The notes under the pieces were generated by a model that saw nothing but the letters and a program-made list of their open reading frames with translations, was not told the DNA's origin and searched no databases. Positions 26,301 through 36,172 of a stretch of DNA of 64,000 nucleotides are shown here, one piece after another (the first letter of the stretch is position 1; the number at the start of each line of letters is the position of its first letter). Location: NCBI RefSeq assembly GCF_002979555.1, contig NZ_PCOZ01000003.1, forward strand, positions 372,001 through 436,000, in the 5' to 3' direction. The stretch comes from Pseudomonas sp. MYb60. GTDB lineage: Bacteria; Pseudomonadota; Gammaproteobacteria; Pseudomonadales; Pseudomonadaceae. The translations under genes and the position numbers were made by a program.

Positions 26301-28183
26301 TCCAGGTTCACGCCCTCGGCGGCGATGAACGCAAAATCATGGATCCAGAACTCACGGCCATTGGCGTGACGCAGACGGTACGGGAACTCGCCCAGCACGC
26401 GCAGGCCGAGGTTTTCCAGGATCGGCAGCACGTCGGACAGCGCCAGCGGTGTGTCCGCGTGGTAGAGCTTGCAATGCAGTTCGCGTTGATCAGAGCCCTG
26501 CCCCATCGGCTGATAGAAGCTCATCACCAGTGGGTTGGCTTCGGTCAGGCTATTGAGGTGCTGCATGTCGACCACCGCCGAATGCGCCGCAAAGCGCTCG
26601 CGGTAGCCGGCCGGGAAGCCTTTCGGGAAATCTGCCAGCACGTTGGTGCCGTGGGCTTCGCCGAAGCTTTCCACGACCAGGCTGGAGTAGTCGTCCTGCC
26701 AGCTGCGGCAGGCCTGCACCACTTCTTTTTCCAGTTGCAGCGGGTCGATGTCCAGGCGGTTCTTCGGGTCGACGCGCAGAATCAGCTGTACCCGGGCCAG
26801 CACGGACTCGGAGAAGAAAGTCCAGAATTCGCAGTCCGAGGCTTTCAGGCGATCCATAAGCACTTGCTGGATCTTCTGGCGCACTTCGGTGGAATAGATG
26901 TCCCGCGGCACGTAGGCCAGGCAGTAGCAGAAGCGACCATACGGGTCTTTGCGCAGGAACACGCGGATCTTGTTGCGCTCCTGGATCTGCACGATCGACA
27001 TCACCGTGCTGAACAGTTCGTCCACCGGGGTCTGGAACAGGTCGTCGCGAGGCAGCACTTCAACGACCTGGGCCAATTCCTTGCCCAAGTGAGCCTTGGC
27101 CTGGAAGCCCGAGCGGCGCTCGATTTCCGCGACCTTGCGACGGATATACGGAATCACCCGCACGCTTTCGCCATACACCGACGAGGTGTACAGGCCCATG
27201 AAACGGTGTTCCTTGAGCACCTTGCCGTCGGCACTGATCTCACGGATCGACACGTAGTCCGGGTAGGCTGGGCGGTGCACGCGGCTCGGGTGCGCCGCCT
27301 TGGCGAACGACAGCACGGTCGGTTCACGCAGGTAGGCAACGGCGTAGTCTTCGATGCGCAGGTCATCGGCGGTAAGGCCGGCACGCAGCAATTTGGTCAG
27401 ACCGAGGAAGGAACTGGCGTCATATTCGATATGACCGCCGTCCGCCTCGTCACGTACCACGAACTCTTCGTAGCCGAGGAAGGTGAAGTGGTTGCCCACC
27501 AGCCATTCCAGGAAGTTCTTGATCTCGGCTTTCTCTTCACCGTCGATGGCGAACTGGCTGGCGTCGATACCGGCCAGCAGGTCCTGGACCTTGGCTTTCA
27601 TCGGTTCGAAATCAGCCACCGCCACGCGCACTTCGCCCAGCACTTGCTCCAGCTCTTTGCTCAGCACGTTCAGTTCGGCGGCGTTGGCGCAGCGATCGAT
27701 TTCCAGGTACATCAGCGATTCTTGCTGGATGCCTTCGCCCTGGGTGCCCTTGGGCAGGATTTCCAGCAACTCGCCCTTGCCACCACGACGCACGCTGAGC
27801 ACGGTGGTCTGCAGGGTATGGATGCTGTAGCCGCGACGGTTCAGCTCGGTGCGGACCGAGTCCACCAGGAACGGCAGGTCATGGTGCAGCACTTCGACCG
27901 CGGTGTGGGTCGACTGCCAGCCATGACGTTCGTAATCGGGGTTGTACACCCGCACTTGGGGCTGGGTGTGATCAAAGCGCTCAAGCAGGCGCCATGCAGA
28001 AAGCGTGCAACCGGCCAGGTCGGAAAGACGACGCTGGGTCAGTTCATCCAGGGAAATGATGCCGAAGAATTGTTCAGCGAACAGCGCCACTTGTGGCAGT
28101 GCCTGTTCACTGATGTGCTGCGCCAGTGCCGCTTGCAGTTGATGCTGGAAGTCGGCCTTGCTGGCTGCGGTGAAGAACGCCAT
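23324..28183 (-). CDS. gdhB: NAD-specific glutamate dehydrogenase, 180-kDa class
   Basis: 1619 residues, matching the very large NAD-GDH of P. aeruginosa and Streptomyces. The enzyme oxidatively deaminates glutamate to 2-oxoglutarate in catabolism. A long N-terminal regulatory region contains ACT-like segments. The catalytic core lies around residues 770-1300, with GGLRWSDREEDFRTEV and VPVGAKGGF near 800-850 and the nucleotide-binding VVGEGGNLGMTQLGR farther on. GGAG precedes ATG 28183. The 480-bp upstream stretch holds its promoter region. A REPIN follows the stop codon. Confidence 0.96.
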   Translation of the reverse strand: MAFFTAASKADFQHQLQAALAQHISEQALPQVALFAEQFFGIISLDELTQRRLSDLAGCTLSAWRLLERFDHTQPQVRVYNPDYERHGWQSTHTAVEVLHHDLPFLVDSVRTELNRRGYSIHTLQTTVLSVRRGGKGELLEILPKGTQGEGIQQESLMYLEIDRCANAAELNVLSKELEQVLGEVRVAVADFEPMKAKVQDLLAGIDASQFAIDGEEKAEIKNFLEWLVGNHFTFLGYEEFVVRDEADGGHIEYDASSFLGLTKLLRAGLTADDLRIEDYAVAYLREPTVLSFAKAAHPSRVHRPAYPDYVSIREISADGKVLKEHRFMGLYTSSVYGESVRVIPYIRRKVAEIERRSGFQAKAHLGKELAQVVEVLPRDDLFQTPVDELFSTVMSIVQIQERNKIRVFLRKDPYGRFCYCLAYVPRDIYSTEVRQKIQQVLMDRLKASDCEFWTFFSESVLARVQLILRVDPKNRLDIDPLQLEKEVVQACRSWQDDYSSLVVESFGEAHGTNVLADFPKGFPAGYRERFAAHSAVVDMQHLNSLTEANPLVMSFYQPMGQGSDQRELHCKLYHADTPLALSDVLPILENLGLRVLGEFPYRLRHANGREFWIHDFAFIAAEGVNLDIQQLNDTLQDAFVHIVHGDAENDAFNRLVLTAGLPWRDVALLRAYARYLKQIRLGFDLGYIASTLNNHTDIARELTRLFKTRFYLARKLTADDLEDKQQRLEQAILTALDDVQVLNEDRILRRYLDLIKATLRTNFYQTDANGQNKSYFSFKFDPRAIPELPKPVPKFEIFVYSPRVEGVHLRFGNVARGGLRWSDREEDFRTEVLGLVKAQQVKNSVIVPVGAKGGFLPRRLPLGGTRDEIAAEGIACYRIFISGLLDITDNLKDGALVPPPNVVRHDDDDPYLVVAADKGTATFSDIANGIAIDYGFWLGDAFASGGSAGYDHKKMGITAKGAWVGVQRHFRERGINVQQDSITVVGVGDMAGDVFGNGLLMSDKLQLVAAFNHLHIFIDPNPNPATSFVERQRMFELPRSAWTDYDTSIMSEGGGIFSRSAKSIAISPQMKERFDITADKLTPTELLNALLKAPVDLLWNGGIGTYVKASTESHADVGDKANDALRVNGNELRCKVVGEGGNLGMTQLGRVEFGLNGGGSNTDFIDNAGGVDCSDHEVNIKILLNEVVQAGDMTDKQRNQLLASMTDEVGNLVLGNNYKQTQALSLAARRAYERAAEYKRLMSDLEGRGKLDRAIEYLPTEEQLTERAANGKGLTRPELSVLISYSKIDLKEALLKSLVPDDDYLTRDMETAFPPSLVAKFSEAMRRHRLKREIVSTQIANDLVNHMGITFVQRLKESTGMSPANVAGAYVIVRDIFHLPHWFRQIEALDHQVSADVQLELMDELMRLGRRATRWFLRSRRNEQDAGRDTAHFGPHLAALGLKLDELLEGPTREGWQNRYGKYTEAGVPELLARMVAGTTHLYTLLPIIEAADVTGHDAADVAKAYFAVGSALDLPWYLQQISDLPVANNWQAQAREAFRDDVDWQQRAITISVLQMADAPQDMEARVALWLEQHKDMAERWVAMMVEIRAAVGTDYAMYAVANRELLDLALSGQSVL

Positions 28184-28663
28184 CTGTGGTACTCCGCTTG
28201 GGCTTGTTATTGATGAAAGCGTCGCGTGTTTTCCCCCTGTGGGGAGACCGTCGGCTCTGTTCGCACGTTAACCATAGCGAATCAAAGCGACAGGTGGGTG
28301 AAGCCGGACACGACCATCGGGTCACATTCAACTTTCCCTGGATGCGCGCCGTGCCAGATGACGGTACGACGGGCAGGTCAGGCGCCTGGCACAGGCACAT
28401 CCGTTGCGCAGCTTAACGAGTGTGGGAACGCAGCTGCTTGCGGTGCTGCGACATATTCGGTCATCGGTAAGCAGGGCCCGGGTTGCAACTTGGGCAACCC
28501 GGCATTTTCGACAGCTAAACCGACTGATTGGACGGCAACGAGTACCAGAAATGACTGATATCCGCTCCCAGGTCATGCACGGGGTCTGACACAGGATGCA
28601 GCACAAAATTCGCCGCAGTGGCACAATCGCCGGCATCACGCCCTACCCAGACAGGATTCCCCC
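28184..28663. other. 480-bp intergenic stretch with a hairpin
   Basis: This interval separates gdhB (minus) from the small acidic protein gene (plus) and must carry both promoters. No convincing coding frame is present. The clearest structure is a perfect 9-bp hairpin at 28478-28486/28494-28502 (ccgggttgc/gcaacccgg) followed by cattttcg, which could end a short plus-strand transcript. No tRNA or riboswitch is recognisable. Confidence 0.5.
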
Positions 28664-29017
28664 ATGCTGCAGCTCAACACCGACGCCCTGATGGTCACTC
28701 CGTGTGACGAAGAAGAAGACAACATGGCGATGCTCTGCTGCCACGGCAAAAACGGCGAAATGTTCATGCTGACCCGCTACCCGGATGAAGACGAGGTCGA
28801 GCTGACCTGGGATTACGAGCCGTCGACACTCGACGGGTTGAAAGTGACCCTCGGCGCAACCACGCTGCTGGTCGAGCTGGCGGCCGGCGATGCCGACGCG
28901 CTGGGGGGCAAGGATCAATTGCAGATCACCCACGCCACCGCTGCCTCTGACCTGGCCGAAGTCGAAGAAACCCTGCAAAACATCCTCAAAGGCACCGGAA
29001 CCTTCAACCGGACTTAA
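28664..29017 (+). CDS. Small acidic protein of unknown function
   Basis: 117 residues, strongly acidic, beginning MLQLNTDALMVTPCDEEEDNM. There is no signal peptide or membrane segment. A CC pair (MLCCHGKNGE) occurs at about 26-27. The second half is a run of beta-like strands ending in an amphipathic helix. I do not recognise a family with a function. Coding character looks real: codon use matches its neighbours and the frame is uninterrupted. AGGA lies near the ATG but at weak spacing. A REP half-site (gccccctcccac) lies just after the stop, before the moxR promoter region. Confidence 0.7.
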   Translation: MLQLNTDALMVTPCDEEEDNMAMLCCHGKNGEMFMLTRYPDEDEVELTWDYEPSTLDGLKVTLGATTLLVELAAGDADALGGKDQLQITHATAASDLAEVEETLQNILKGTGTFNRT

Positions 29018-29185
29018 GCCGCCCCCTCCCACACTGACCGTGTTCCTAAACAAAATTCCTACAAGTTTTGCCAAAAATACCCATTACGCCGTTAGTCGCC
29101 ACACCCCGCCATGCATTAAAGTAGGCGCCCCAGCCCGGCGTTTGTGTCACGACCACCGGGCTCATCTCTCCAGGAACCGTCATCG

Positions 29186-30145
<960 letters not shown>

Positions 30146-30150
30146 AACCC

Positions 30151-31083
30151 ATGAACGCCAGCGATGGGATCCGCATCACCCTCAGCGAATTGATCGAGAT
30201 GCGCCATCGCGTGCGTGAAGTGCAACTGTTTTCCACCCCCAGCCAGCGCAGCCCGCTGATCGGCCTGCACCACTCCAAGTTGCGTGGGCGCGGGGTGGAT
30301 TTCGACCAGGTGCGCGTGTACCAGGCCGGCGACGACGTGCGCACCATCGACTGGCGGGTGACGGCACGCACTCAGGAGCCGCACACCAAGCTGTTCCACG
30401 AAGAGCGCGAACGCCCGATCTTTATCATGGTGGAGCAAAGCTGCCGGCTGTTTTTCGGCTCCGGGCAGATGTTCAAGTCTGTGCTCGCGGCCCAGGCGGC
30501 GAGCCTGATCGGCTGGGCAGCCCTGGGGCACAACGACCGTGTGGGCGGGCTGGTCTTCGGTGACAGTGAGCACTACGAGATCAAACCCCGGCGCAGCAAA
30601 CAAAGCCTGTTGCAGTTGCTCAACCGTCTGGTGCGGGTCAACCAGAGCCTGGACACCGAAAGCCGCCCCGAGGCTGATGCGCTCGGCATGGCCTTGCGCC
30701 GTGGCCGCGAAGTCTTGCGCCCGGGCAGCCTGGTCATCGTGATCTGTGACGAACGCGCGCTGACCGAAGGTGCCGAGCAACAGTTGAGCTTGCTGTCACG
30801 CCACTGCGACCTGCTGCTATTGCCAGTGTCCGACCCTCTGGACCACGCCCTGCCAGCCGCCGGGCTGCTGCGTTTTGCGGAAAGAGGCGCACAACTGGAG
30901 CTGGACACCCTCAACGTCGAACTGCGCCAGGCCTACAAAGCCCAGGCTGAAGCGCGTATTGCGCGCTGGGAACTGCTGGCGCAAAAGCTGCGCGTATTGC
31001 TGATGCCACTGAGCACGCAGAGCGAAATGGTCGAGCAATTGCGCGAGTACCTCAACCCCCAACGCCCGGTCAAAAAGCAATGA
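30151..31083 (+). CDS. DUF58 domain protein
   Basis: 310 residues with the DUF58 core [20 protein letters not shown] followed by [11 protein letters not shown], and a degenerate von Willebrand-like region after it. DUF58 proteins are constant partners of MoxR ATPases in the Bat (aerotolerance-type) gene clusters; their molecular activity is not established. It starts six bp after the moxR stop. Its last four bases overlap the start of the DUF4381 gene, indicating coupled translation. Confidence 0.9.
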   Translation: MNASDGIRITLSELIEMRHRVREVQLFSTPSQRSPLIGLHHSKLRGRGVDFDQVRVYQAGDDVRTIDWRVTARTQEPHTKLFHEERERPIFIMVEQSCRLFFGSGQMFKSVLAAQAASLIGWAALGHNDRVGGLVFGDSEHYEIKPRRSKQSLLQLLNRLVRVNQSLDTESRPEADALGMALRRGREVLRPGSLVIVICDERALTEGAEQQLSLLSRHCDLLLLPVSDPLDHALPAAGLLRFAERGAQLELDTLNVELRQAYKAQAEARIARWELLAQKLRVLLMPLSTQSEMVEQLREYLNPQRPVKKQ

Positions 31084-31574
31084 GCAGCCTCGACCAGTTG
31101 CAACCGCTGATCGCCCCGCCGGCCATTGGTTTCTGGCCCCCTGCGCCGGGCTGGTGGTTGCTGCTGGTGGTCATCCCGCTGCTGGGCTGGGGCTTGTGGA
31201 CCCTGCGCCGCTTCCTGCCTGCACGCCGCCCCGTGGTGCGCGCCGAACAACCCCTGGACCCCCTGCGCGTCGCCGCCCTCGCGGAATTGGCGCTGATGCC
31301 GCGCCCCTACGACGGCGCCCCCGCCGGTGCCTGGCTGCAACAACTCAACGGCCTGCTCAAGCGCCTGTGCCGCAACGACTACCCCTACAGCCAGAGCCAT
31401 ACGCTCAATGGCCGTAAATGGCTGGCGTTCCTCGACAACCGCTGCCCGGCCGCCGGCCTCACGCGCTGGATGGTACTGGTGGAAGGCGCCTACAAACCCG
31501 AATGCAAACTCGACGACAAGGCCATCGCCGGCCTCACCCAAGCGGTCGACACGTGGATTCGCAAACATGTTTGA
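31080..31574 (+). CDS. DUF4381 membrane protein
   Basis: 164 residues with one transmembrane helix near the N-terminus ([20 protein letters not shown], about 26-45) and a cytoplasmic helical domain containing [25 protein letters not shown]. This is the usual DUF4381 pattern in MoxR/Bat operons. It overlaps the DUF58 gene by four bases and the following VWA gene by eight. It is presumed to anchor the Bat complex at the inner membrane. Confidence 0.88.
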   Translation: MSSLDQLQPLIAPPAIGFWPPAPGWWLLLVVIPLLGWGLWTLRRFLPARRPVVRAEQPLDPLRVAALAELALMPRPYDGAPAGAWLQQLNGLLKRLCRNDYPYSQSHTLNGRKWLAFLDNRCPAAGLTRWMVLVEGAYKPECKLDDKAIAGLTQAVDTWIRKHV

Positions 31575-32655
31575 GTTCGCCTGGCCATGGATGTTCGCCC
31601 TGTTGCCGCTGCCGTGGCTGATGCGCTTGATGTTGCCGGCGGCAGACAGCGGCGAGCCGGCGCTCAAGGTCAGCTACCTCAGCGACCTTGAAGGCCTCGC
31701 CCGCCGCCGTGCCCGCGTGAACCTGCCGGGCTGGCGCCAGCAAGCGCCGTTCGTGGTGCTGTGGTTGCTGTTGCTGACCGCCGCCGCTCGCCCGGAATGG
31801 CTCGGCGAACCCTTGCCGATTGCGGCCAGTGGCCGCGACTTGCTGGTGGCGGTGGATGTGTCGGGGTCCATGGACTTTCCCGACATGCACTGGCAGGACG
31901 AAGACGTCAGTCGCCTGAGCCTGGTCAAGCACCTGCTCGGCGACTTCCTCGAAGGCCGCGAAGGTGATCGCGTGGGCTTGATCCTGTTCGGCAGCCAAGC
32001 CTACCTGCAAGCGCCGCTGACCTTCGACCGACGCACCGTGCGCACTTGGCTGGACGAGGCGCGTATTGGCATCGCCGGCAAGAACACCGCCATCGGCGAT
32101 GCCATCGGCCTGGCCTTGAAACGCCTGCGCCAGCGTCCGGCCCAGAGTCGCGTGCTGATCCTGATCACCGACGGCGCCAACAACGCCGGGCAGATCGACC
32201 CGCTGACCGCCGCGCGCCTGGCCGCCGAAGAAGGCGTGAAAATCTACCCCATCGGCATTGGCGCCGACCCGGAGCAAACCGGTTCCCTGGGCATCCTGGG
32301 CGTGAACCCAAGCCTGGACCTGGACGAACCGGCGCTCAAGGCTATCGCTGCCGCGACCGGTGGGCAGTACTTCCGCGCCCGCGATGGCGAAGAGTTGCAA
32401 GCGATCAAGGACACCCTGGACACCCTCGAACCGGTGGAACAGCAACCGACCCAGGCACGCCCGGCCCAGGCGCTGTACAGCGCGCCGCTGGCCCTGGCGC
32501 TGTTCCTGAGCATGCTGCTGGTAATCCAGGAGCGCTGGCCGGATAACGCCCTGCAGCGTGCATTCAACAAACTGTCGAGCAAGGGCATATTCCTGCAGCA
32601 ACACCCTGAATGGCGCCAGCGCCTCAAACGCCTGCGTTTGCGGAGGCGTCGATGA
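31567..32655 (+). CDS. BatA-like von Willebrand factor A protein
   Basis: 362 residues. N-terminal membrane helices (WMFALLPLPWLMRLML, and FVVLWLLLLTAAARPEW about 62-78) precede a VWA domain with a complete MIDAS metal site: Asp97, Ser99 and Ser101 (VAVDVSGSMD), then the threonine and aspartate positions in FGSQAYLQAPLTFD and LITDGANNAG. A further transmembrane helix (LALALFLSMLLVIQ) lies near residue 305. ATG 31567 overlaps the upstream gene by eight bases. The protein should display its VWA domain in the periplasm. Confidence 0.92.
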   Translation: MFEFAWPWMFALLPLPWLMRLMLPAADSGEPALKVSYLSDLEGLARRRARVNLPGWRQQAPFVVLWLLLLTAAARPEWLGEPLPIAASGRDLLVAVDVSGSMDFPDMHWQDEDVSRLSLVKHLLGDFLEGREGDRVGLILFGSQAYLQAPLTFDRRTVRTWLDEARIGIAGKNTAIGDAIGLALKRLRQRPAQSRVLILITDGANNAGQIDPLTAARLAAEEGVKIYPIGIGADPEQTGSLGILGVNPSLDLDEPALKAIAAATGGQYFRARDGEELQAIKDTLDTLEPVEQQPTQARPAQALYSAPLALALFLSMLLVIQERWPDNALQRAFNKLSSKGIFLQQHPEWRQRLKRLRLRRRR

Positions 32656-34391
32656 TCGACCTGTGGCCGCACTGGTTCCGCCCCTGGTGGCTGTTGCTGC
32701 TGCCGTTGCTCGGCTGGCTGCTGTGGCAGCTGTGGCACCGGCAAAAACGCGCAGGGCGCTGGCAGATGATCCTGCCGCCGGCCTTTCACGCCGTGCTGCT
32801 CAGTGGGGGTAATGGGCGCGAAAGCAAATCGCCCTGGGTCGTGCTCGGTGTCGCCTGGTTGCTGGCCGTGCTGGCGCTGCTCGGGCCGAGTTGGCAGCGC
32901 GTCGAGCAGTCCAGTCAAAAACCTTCCGACCCACTGGTGGTGCTGCTGGAACTGACCCCGGAAATGCTCGCCACCGACAGCCCGCCCAACCGCCTCGAAC
33001 AGGCGCGGCGCAAGCTGTATGACTTGCTGCAGGCACGCACCGATGCACAAACCGCCATTGTCGTGTACGCCGGCAGCGCCCATACGCTGGTGCCGCTGTC
33101 CGACGACCTGGCCACCAGCCGCAACCTGCTGGAAGCCTTGCGCCCGTCATTGATGCCCGAACCCGGCCACCGCGCCGACCTGGCCGTGGAAAAGGCGCTG
33201 TTCCTGCTCAAGCAGGCCGGCCTTGGCCAGGGCCGCCTGGTGCTGATCGGTTCGTCGCTGTCCAAGCAAGAGCGCCAGGGCATTCGCCTGCTGCTGCAAA
33301 GCGCGCAGTCTCCAACGCTGTCGATCCTCGGTATCGGCAGCCGCGAAGGCACGCCCGTGACCCAGGAAAGCGGCGAATTCCTCAAGGATGAACAAGGTGC
33401 GATTTTGGTCCCGCGCCTCGACAGCCCTACGCTCAAGGCGTTCGCCAGCGAAATGGGTGGCCGCTACCGGGCCGCCCGCCTGGATGACAAAGACCTGCGT
33501 TACCTCGGCGTACTCGACCCACCCCAAACCGTGCGCAACGAGGGTCAACTGCTGCACCTCGATACGTGGGCCGACCAGGGGTATTGGTTGCTGCTGCCGC
33601 TGTTGCTGCTGGCCGCGTGTGCCGGGCGCCGTGGTTGGTTGTTCTGCCTGCCGCTGTTGCTGTTGAGCGCACCGCAGCCCAGCTACGCGTTTGGCCTGCA
33701 GGACCTGTGGCTGCGCCCCGACCAGCAAGGCCAGTACCTGCTGAAGAAAAAACGCCCCGCCGAAGCCGCCGAACACTTCGAAGACCCGCAATGGAAAGGC
33801 GTGGCGCTCTACGAAGCAGGCAACTATGCCGAGGCCATCAAGCTGTTCGCCGAGGGTAACGACGCCTACGCCCACTACAATCGGGGTAACGCGCTGGCCA
33901 GGTCCGGTGAGCTGGACGCTGCCATCGACGCCTACGAGCAAGCCCTGGAAGCCCAGCCTGATTTGCAGCCGGCGCTGAAAAACAAGGCGCTGGTAGAAGC
34001 GCTGATGCATGAGCAACAGGCGCCGGAGCCGGAAAAACCCACCGAAAACAAGGATGACGAAACCGCGCAACCCGGCCAAACTGCGCAACCGGGCGCCAGT
34101 GGCCAAACGACATCCGGTGGCGAGCAGTCAGCCCAGGGCCAGGGCGAAGCCGGTACCGGTGACACCCAGACCGGCGCCACGCCGCAACCCGGTGGCAACG
34201 AAGTCCCGGGCAGCGAACTGGGGGACGAGCACACCACCACCCCGCCGCTGCGTCCCAACGACGCCAGCCTCGACGGTGAACACCGCCAGGCCCTGGAACA
34301 ATGGCTGCGGGAGATCCCGGACAACCCCGGCGAGCTGCTGCGCCGCAAATTCTGGTATGAACAGCAACAACATCAGGACAAGACTCAATGA
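32652..34391 (+). CDS. BatB/BatC fusion: VWA-like plus TPR protein
   Basis: 579 residues. Two membrane helices (10-27 and 61-79) are followed by a VWA-like domain. Its metal site is degenerate: where BatA has DxSxS, this protein has Glu100-x-Thr102-x-Glu104 (LLELTPEM). A third hydrophobic segment lies near 315-340. Then come TPR motifs (AGNYAEAIKLFAEG, GNALARSGELDAAIDAYEQAL) at roughly 375-450, and a Gln/Gly/Thr/Pro-rich linker before the C-terminus. The BatB and BatC functions of other bacteria are thus joined in one chain. It is coupled to its neighbours by ATGA at both ends. Confidence 0.88.
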   Translation: MIDLWPHWFRPWWLLLLPLLGWLLWQLWHRQKRAGRWQMILPPAFHAVLLSGGNGRESKSPWVVLGVAWLLAVLALLGPSWQRVEQSSQKPSDPLVVLLELTPEMLATDSPPNRLEQARRKLYDLLQARTDAQTAIVVYAGSAHTLVPLSDDLATSRNLLEALRPSLMPEPGHRADLAVEKALFLLKQAGLGQGRLVLIGSSLSKQERQGIRLLLQSAQSPTLSILGIGSREGTPVTQESGEFLKDEQGAILVPRLDSPTLKAFASEMGGRYRAARLDDKDLRYLGVLDPPQTVRNEGQLLHLDTWADQGYWLLLPLLLLAACAGRRGWLFCLPLLLLSAPQPSYAFGLQDLWLRPDQQGQYLLKKKRPAEAAEHFEDPQWKGVALYEAGNYAEAIKLFAEGNDAYAHYNRGNALARSGELDAAIDAYEQALEAQPDLQPALKNKALVEALMHEQQAPEPEKPTENKDDETAQPGQTAQPGASGQTTSGGEQSAQGQGEAGTGDTQTGATPQPGGNEVPGSELGDEHTTTPPLRPNDASLDGEHRQALEQWLREIPDNPGELLRRKFWYEQQQHQDKTQ

Positions 34392-36028
34392 GCCGCCGCC
34401 CCACCCTACTGCTTCTGCTCGCGTTATCGGCAGGCCACGCCCAGGCGGCGAGCCTGGTCGCCAGCGTCGACCGCAGCCGCCTCAATTCAGGGGAAACAGT
34501 AGAGTTGACGGTGGAATCCAGCGACGTCACCCAGTTCGGCAAGCCCGATCTGTCGCCCCTGGACACGCAGTTCGAGGTCAGCGGCACGCGCCAACTCAAC
34601 CAGCTCACCACCCTGGACGGCGACAACCACGCGACCACGCGCTGGATCATCACCCTGCTGCCCAAACAAAATGGCACCGTGATCATCCCCCCCTTGCAGG
34701 TGGGCGAGCACACGACCCAGCCCATCAGCCTGACCGTGGTGGAAACCACCAGCCAAAACACCTCGGCGGAGCTGGCCCCGGTGTTCGTCGAAGCCAACCT
34801 CGACCAGACCGCCGTGTACGTGCAGGCCCAGGCGCTGTTGACCGTGCGCGTGTACCACTCGGTGTCGCTGTATGACGACAGCAGCCTCACGCCGTTGCAG
34901 ATTGCCGATGCGCGGGTGGAACAGCTGGGCGAGTCGCGCACCTACGAAAAGGTCATCAACAGCATTCGCCACGGGGTGATCGAGACCCGCTACGCCATCT
35001 ATCCGCAGCACAGTGGCACGCTGGCAATTCCAGCACAGACCTTCAGTGCGACGCTGGTGGAGTCGCGCCCGCCCCAGGAAAACACCCTGCAAGGCACCAA
35101 GCCCGGCAAGTTGATCCATGTGAGCTCGGCTGAGCTGCCGCTGATGGTCAAGCCCAAGCCGGCGCTGTATCCGGCGGATACACCGTGGCTACCGGCGCGC
35201 AGCCTGACCCTGAGCGAAAGCTGGAACCCGGAACCCGACCAGGTGCAGGTCGGCGACTCGTTGACCCGCAGCCTCACCGTCAAGGCCGAGGGCCTGTCGA
35301 GTGCGCAACTGCCCGCCTTGCCCAGCCCCGAGATCACCGGCCTGCGCCGCTACCCGGACCAGCCGGTCCTGGGCAACCAGACCAGCGAGCGCGGCCTGGT
35401 CGGCAGCCGCGAAGACCGCGAGGCCTTAGTGCCGAACCGCGTCGGCCCGCTGGAACTGCCGGCCGTGGAAGTGGTGTGGTGGAACACCCACGAAGACCAC
35501 CTGGAACGCACCAGCCTGCCGGCGCGCACCCTGCAAGTGGCCAATAATCCGAGCCTGGTGGTGGACACCCCTGCCACCCCGACCATCATCACCGCTCCCG
35601 ACGACAGCCACCTATGGTTGTGGCAGCTCAGTACCTTGCTGCTGGCCTGCACCACGTTGCTGGGTTTCGGCCTGTGGTGGCGTGCGCGTCGGCAGCCCGC
35701 CGTGCAGCGTGCGGCGCAGACAGGTCCGAGTCCGCGCACCTTGCTCGATGACCTCAAGCGCGCCACACAAGCGAATGACCCCCAAGCCACCCGTCAGGCC
35801 CTCGACGCCTGGGCCCGCCAGCAGCCGGAGACACTCGCCGACATGGCGGCGCGGTTCGTGCCGCTGTCGGATGCGCTGGATGGGTTGAACGGCGCGCTCT
35901 ACAGCGAAAGTGGGCATTTCTGGCTGGGCGAAGACCTGTGGCGCGCGATAAAAGCCATTCCAGTGGCCGAACGTGAGCAAGACCCGGCGACGGACACCAC
36001 CAGCCTGCCGCCGCTCTACCCCAAATAA
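34388..36028 (+). CDS. BatD-like protein
   Basis: 546 residues, a secreted/anchored protein with a signal peptide (MSRRPTLLLLLALSAGHAQA), repeated beta-sandwich segments (ASLVASVDRSRLNSGETVEL opens the first) and a C-terminal transmembrane helix at about 414-431 (LSTLLLACTTLLGFGLWW) with a short cytoplasmic tail. This is the BatD (oxygen tolerance) layout. It is the last gene of the moxR operon, starting by ATGA overlap, and a REPIN follows it. Function of the operon is inferred to be envelope stress tolerance. Confidence 0.9.
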   Translation: MSRRPTLLLLLALSAGHAQAASLVASVDRSRLNSGETVELTVESSDVTQFGKPDLSPLDTQFEVSGTRQLNQLTTLDGDNHATTRWIITLLPKQNGTVIIPPLQVGEHTTQPISLTVVETTSQNTSAELAPVFVEANLDQTAVYVQAQALLTVRVYHSVSLYDDSSLTPLQIADARVEQLGESRTYEKVINSIRHGVIETRYAIYPQHSGTLAIPAQTFSATLVESRPPQENTLQGTKPGKLIHVSSAELPLMVKPKPALYPADTPWLPARSLTLSESWNPEPDQVQVGDSLTRSLTVKAEGLSSAQLPALPSPEITGLRRYPDQPVLGNQTSERGLVGSREDREALVPNRVGPLELPAVEVVWWNTHEDHLERTSLPARTLQVANNPSLVVDTPATPTIITAPDDSHLWLWQLSTLLLACTTLLGFGLWWRARRQPAVQRAAQTGPSPRTLLDDLKRATQANDPQATRQALDAWARQQPETLADMAARFVPLSDALDGLNGALYSESGHFWLGEDLWRAIKAIPVAEREQDPATDTTSLPPLYPK

Positions 36029-36040
36029 CCACGCTGTTCC

Positions 36041-36130
36041 TGTGGGGGCTGGCTTGCCTGCGATAGCAGTGTGTCATCCACCGTTTTTTCGACTGATACG
36101 CCAGCATCGCAGGCAAGCCAGCGCCTACAC
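36041..36130. repeat. REPIN-like inverted repeat pair
   Basis: tgtgggggctggcttgcctg plus cgat (36041-36064) and its inverted partner ending near 36130 (about 22 of 24 positions match) flank 41 bases. The core word ggcttgcctgcgat marks a REP class different from the compact gtgggagggggc dyads. Confidence 0.8.
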
Positions 36131-36172
36131 AGGTAAACTCCCCTCCTTTTCATCTTCTCCACGGAGTCCGCC

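Noticed and set aside
25661..28213. An 850-codon antisense frame over gdhB, with a second of 679 codons at 23456-25495
   Set aside because: Same composition effect; the products are His/Gln/Val-rich without recognisable motifs and gdhB is unambiguous.
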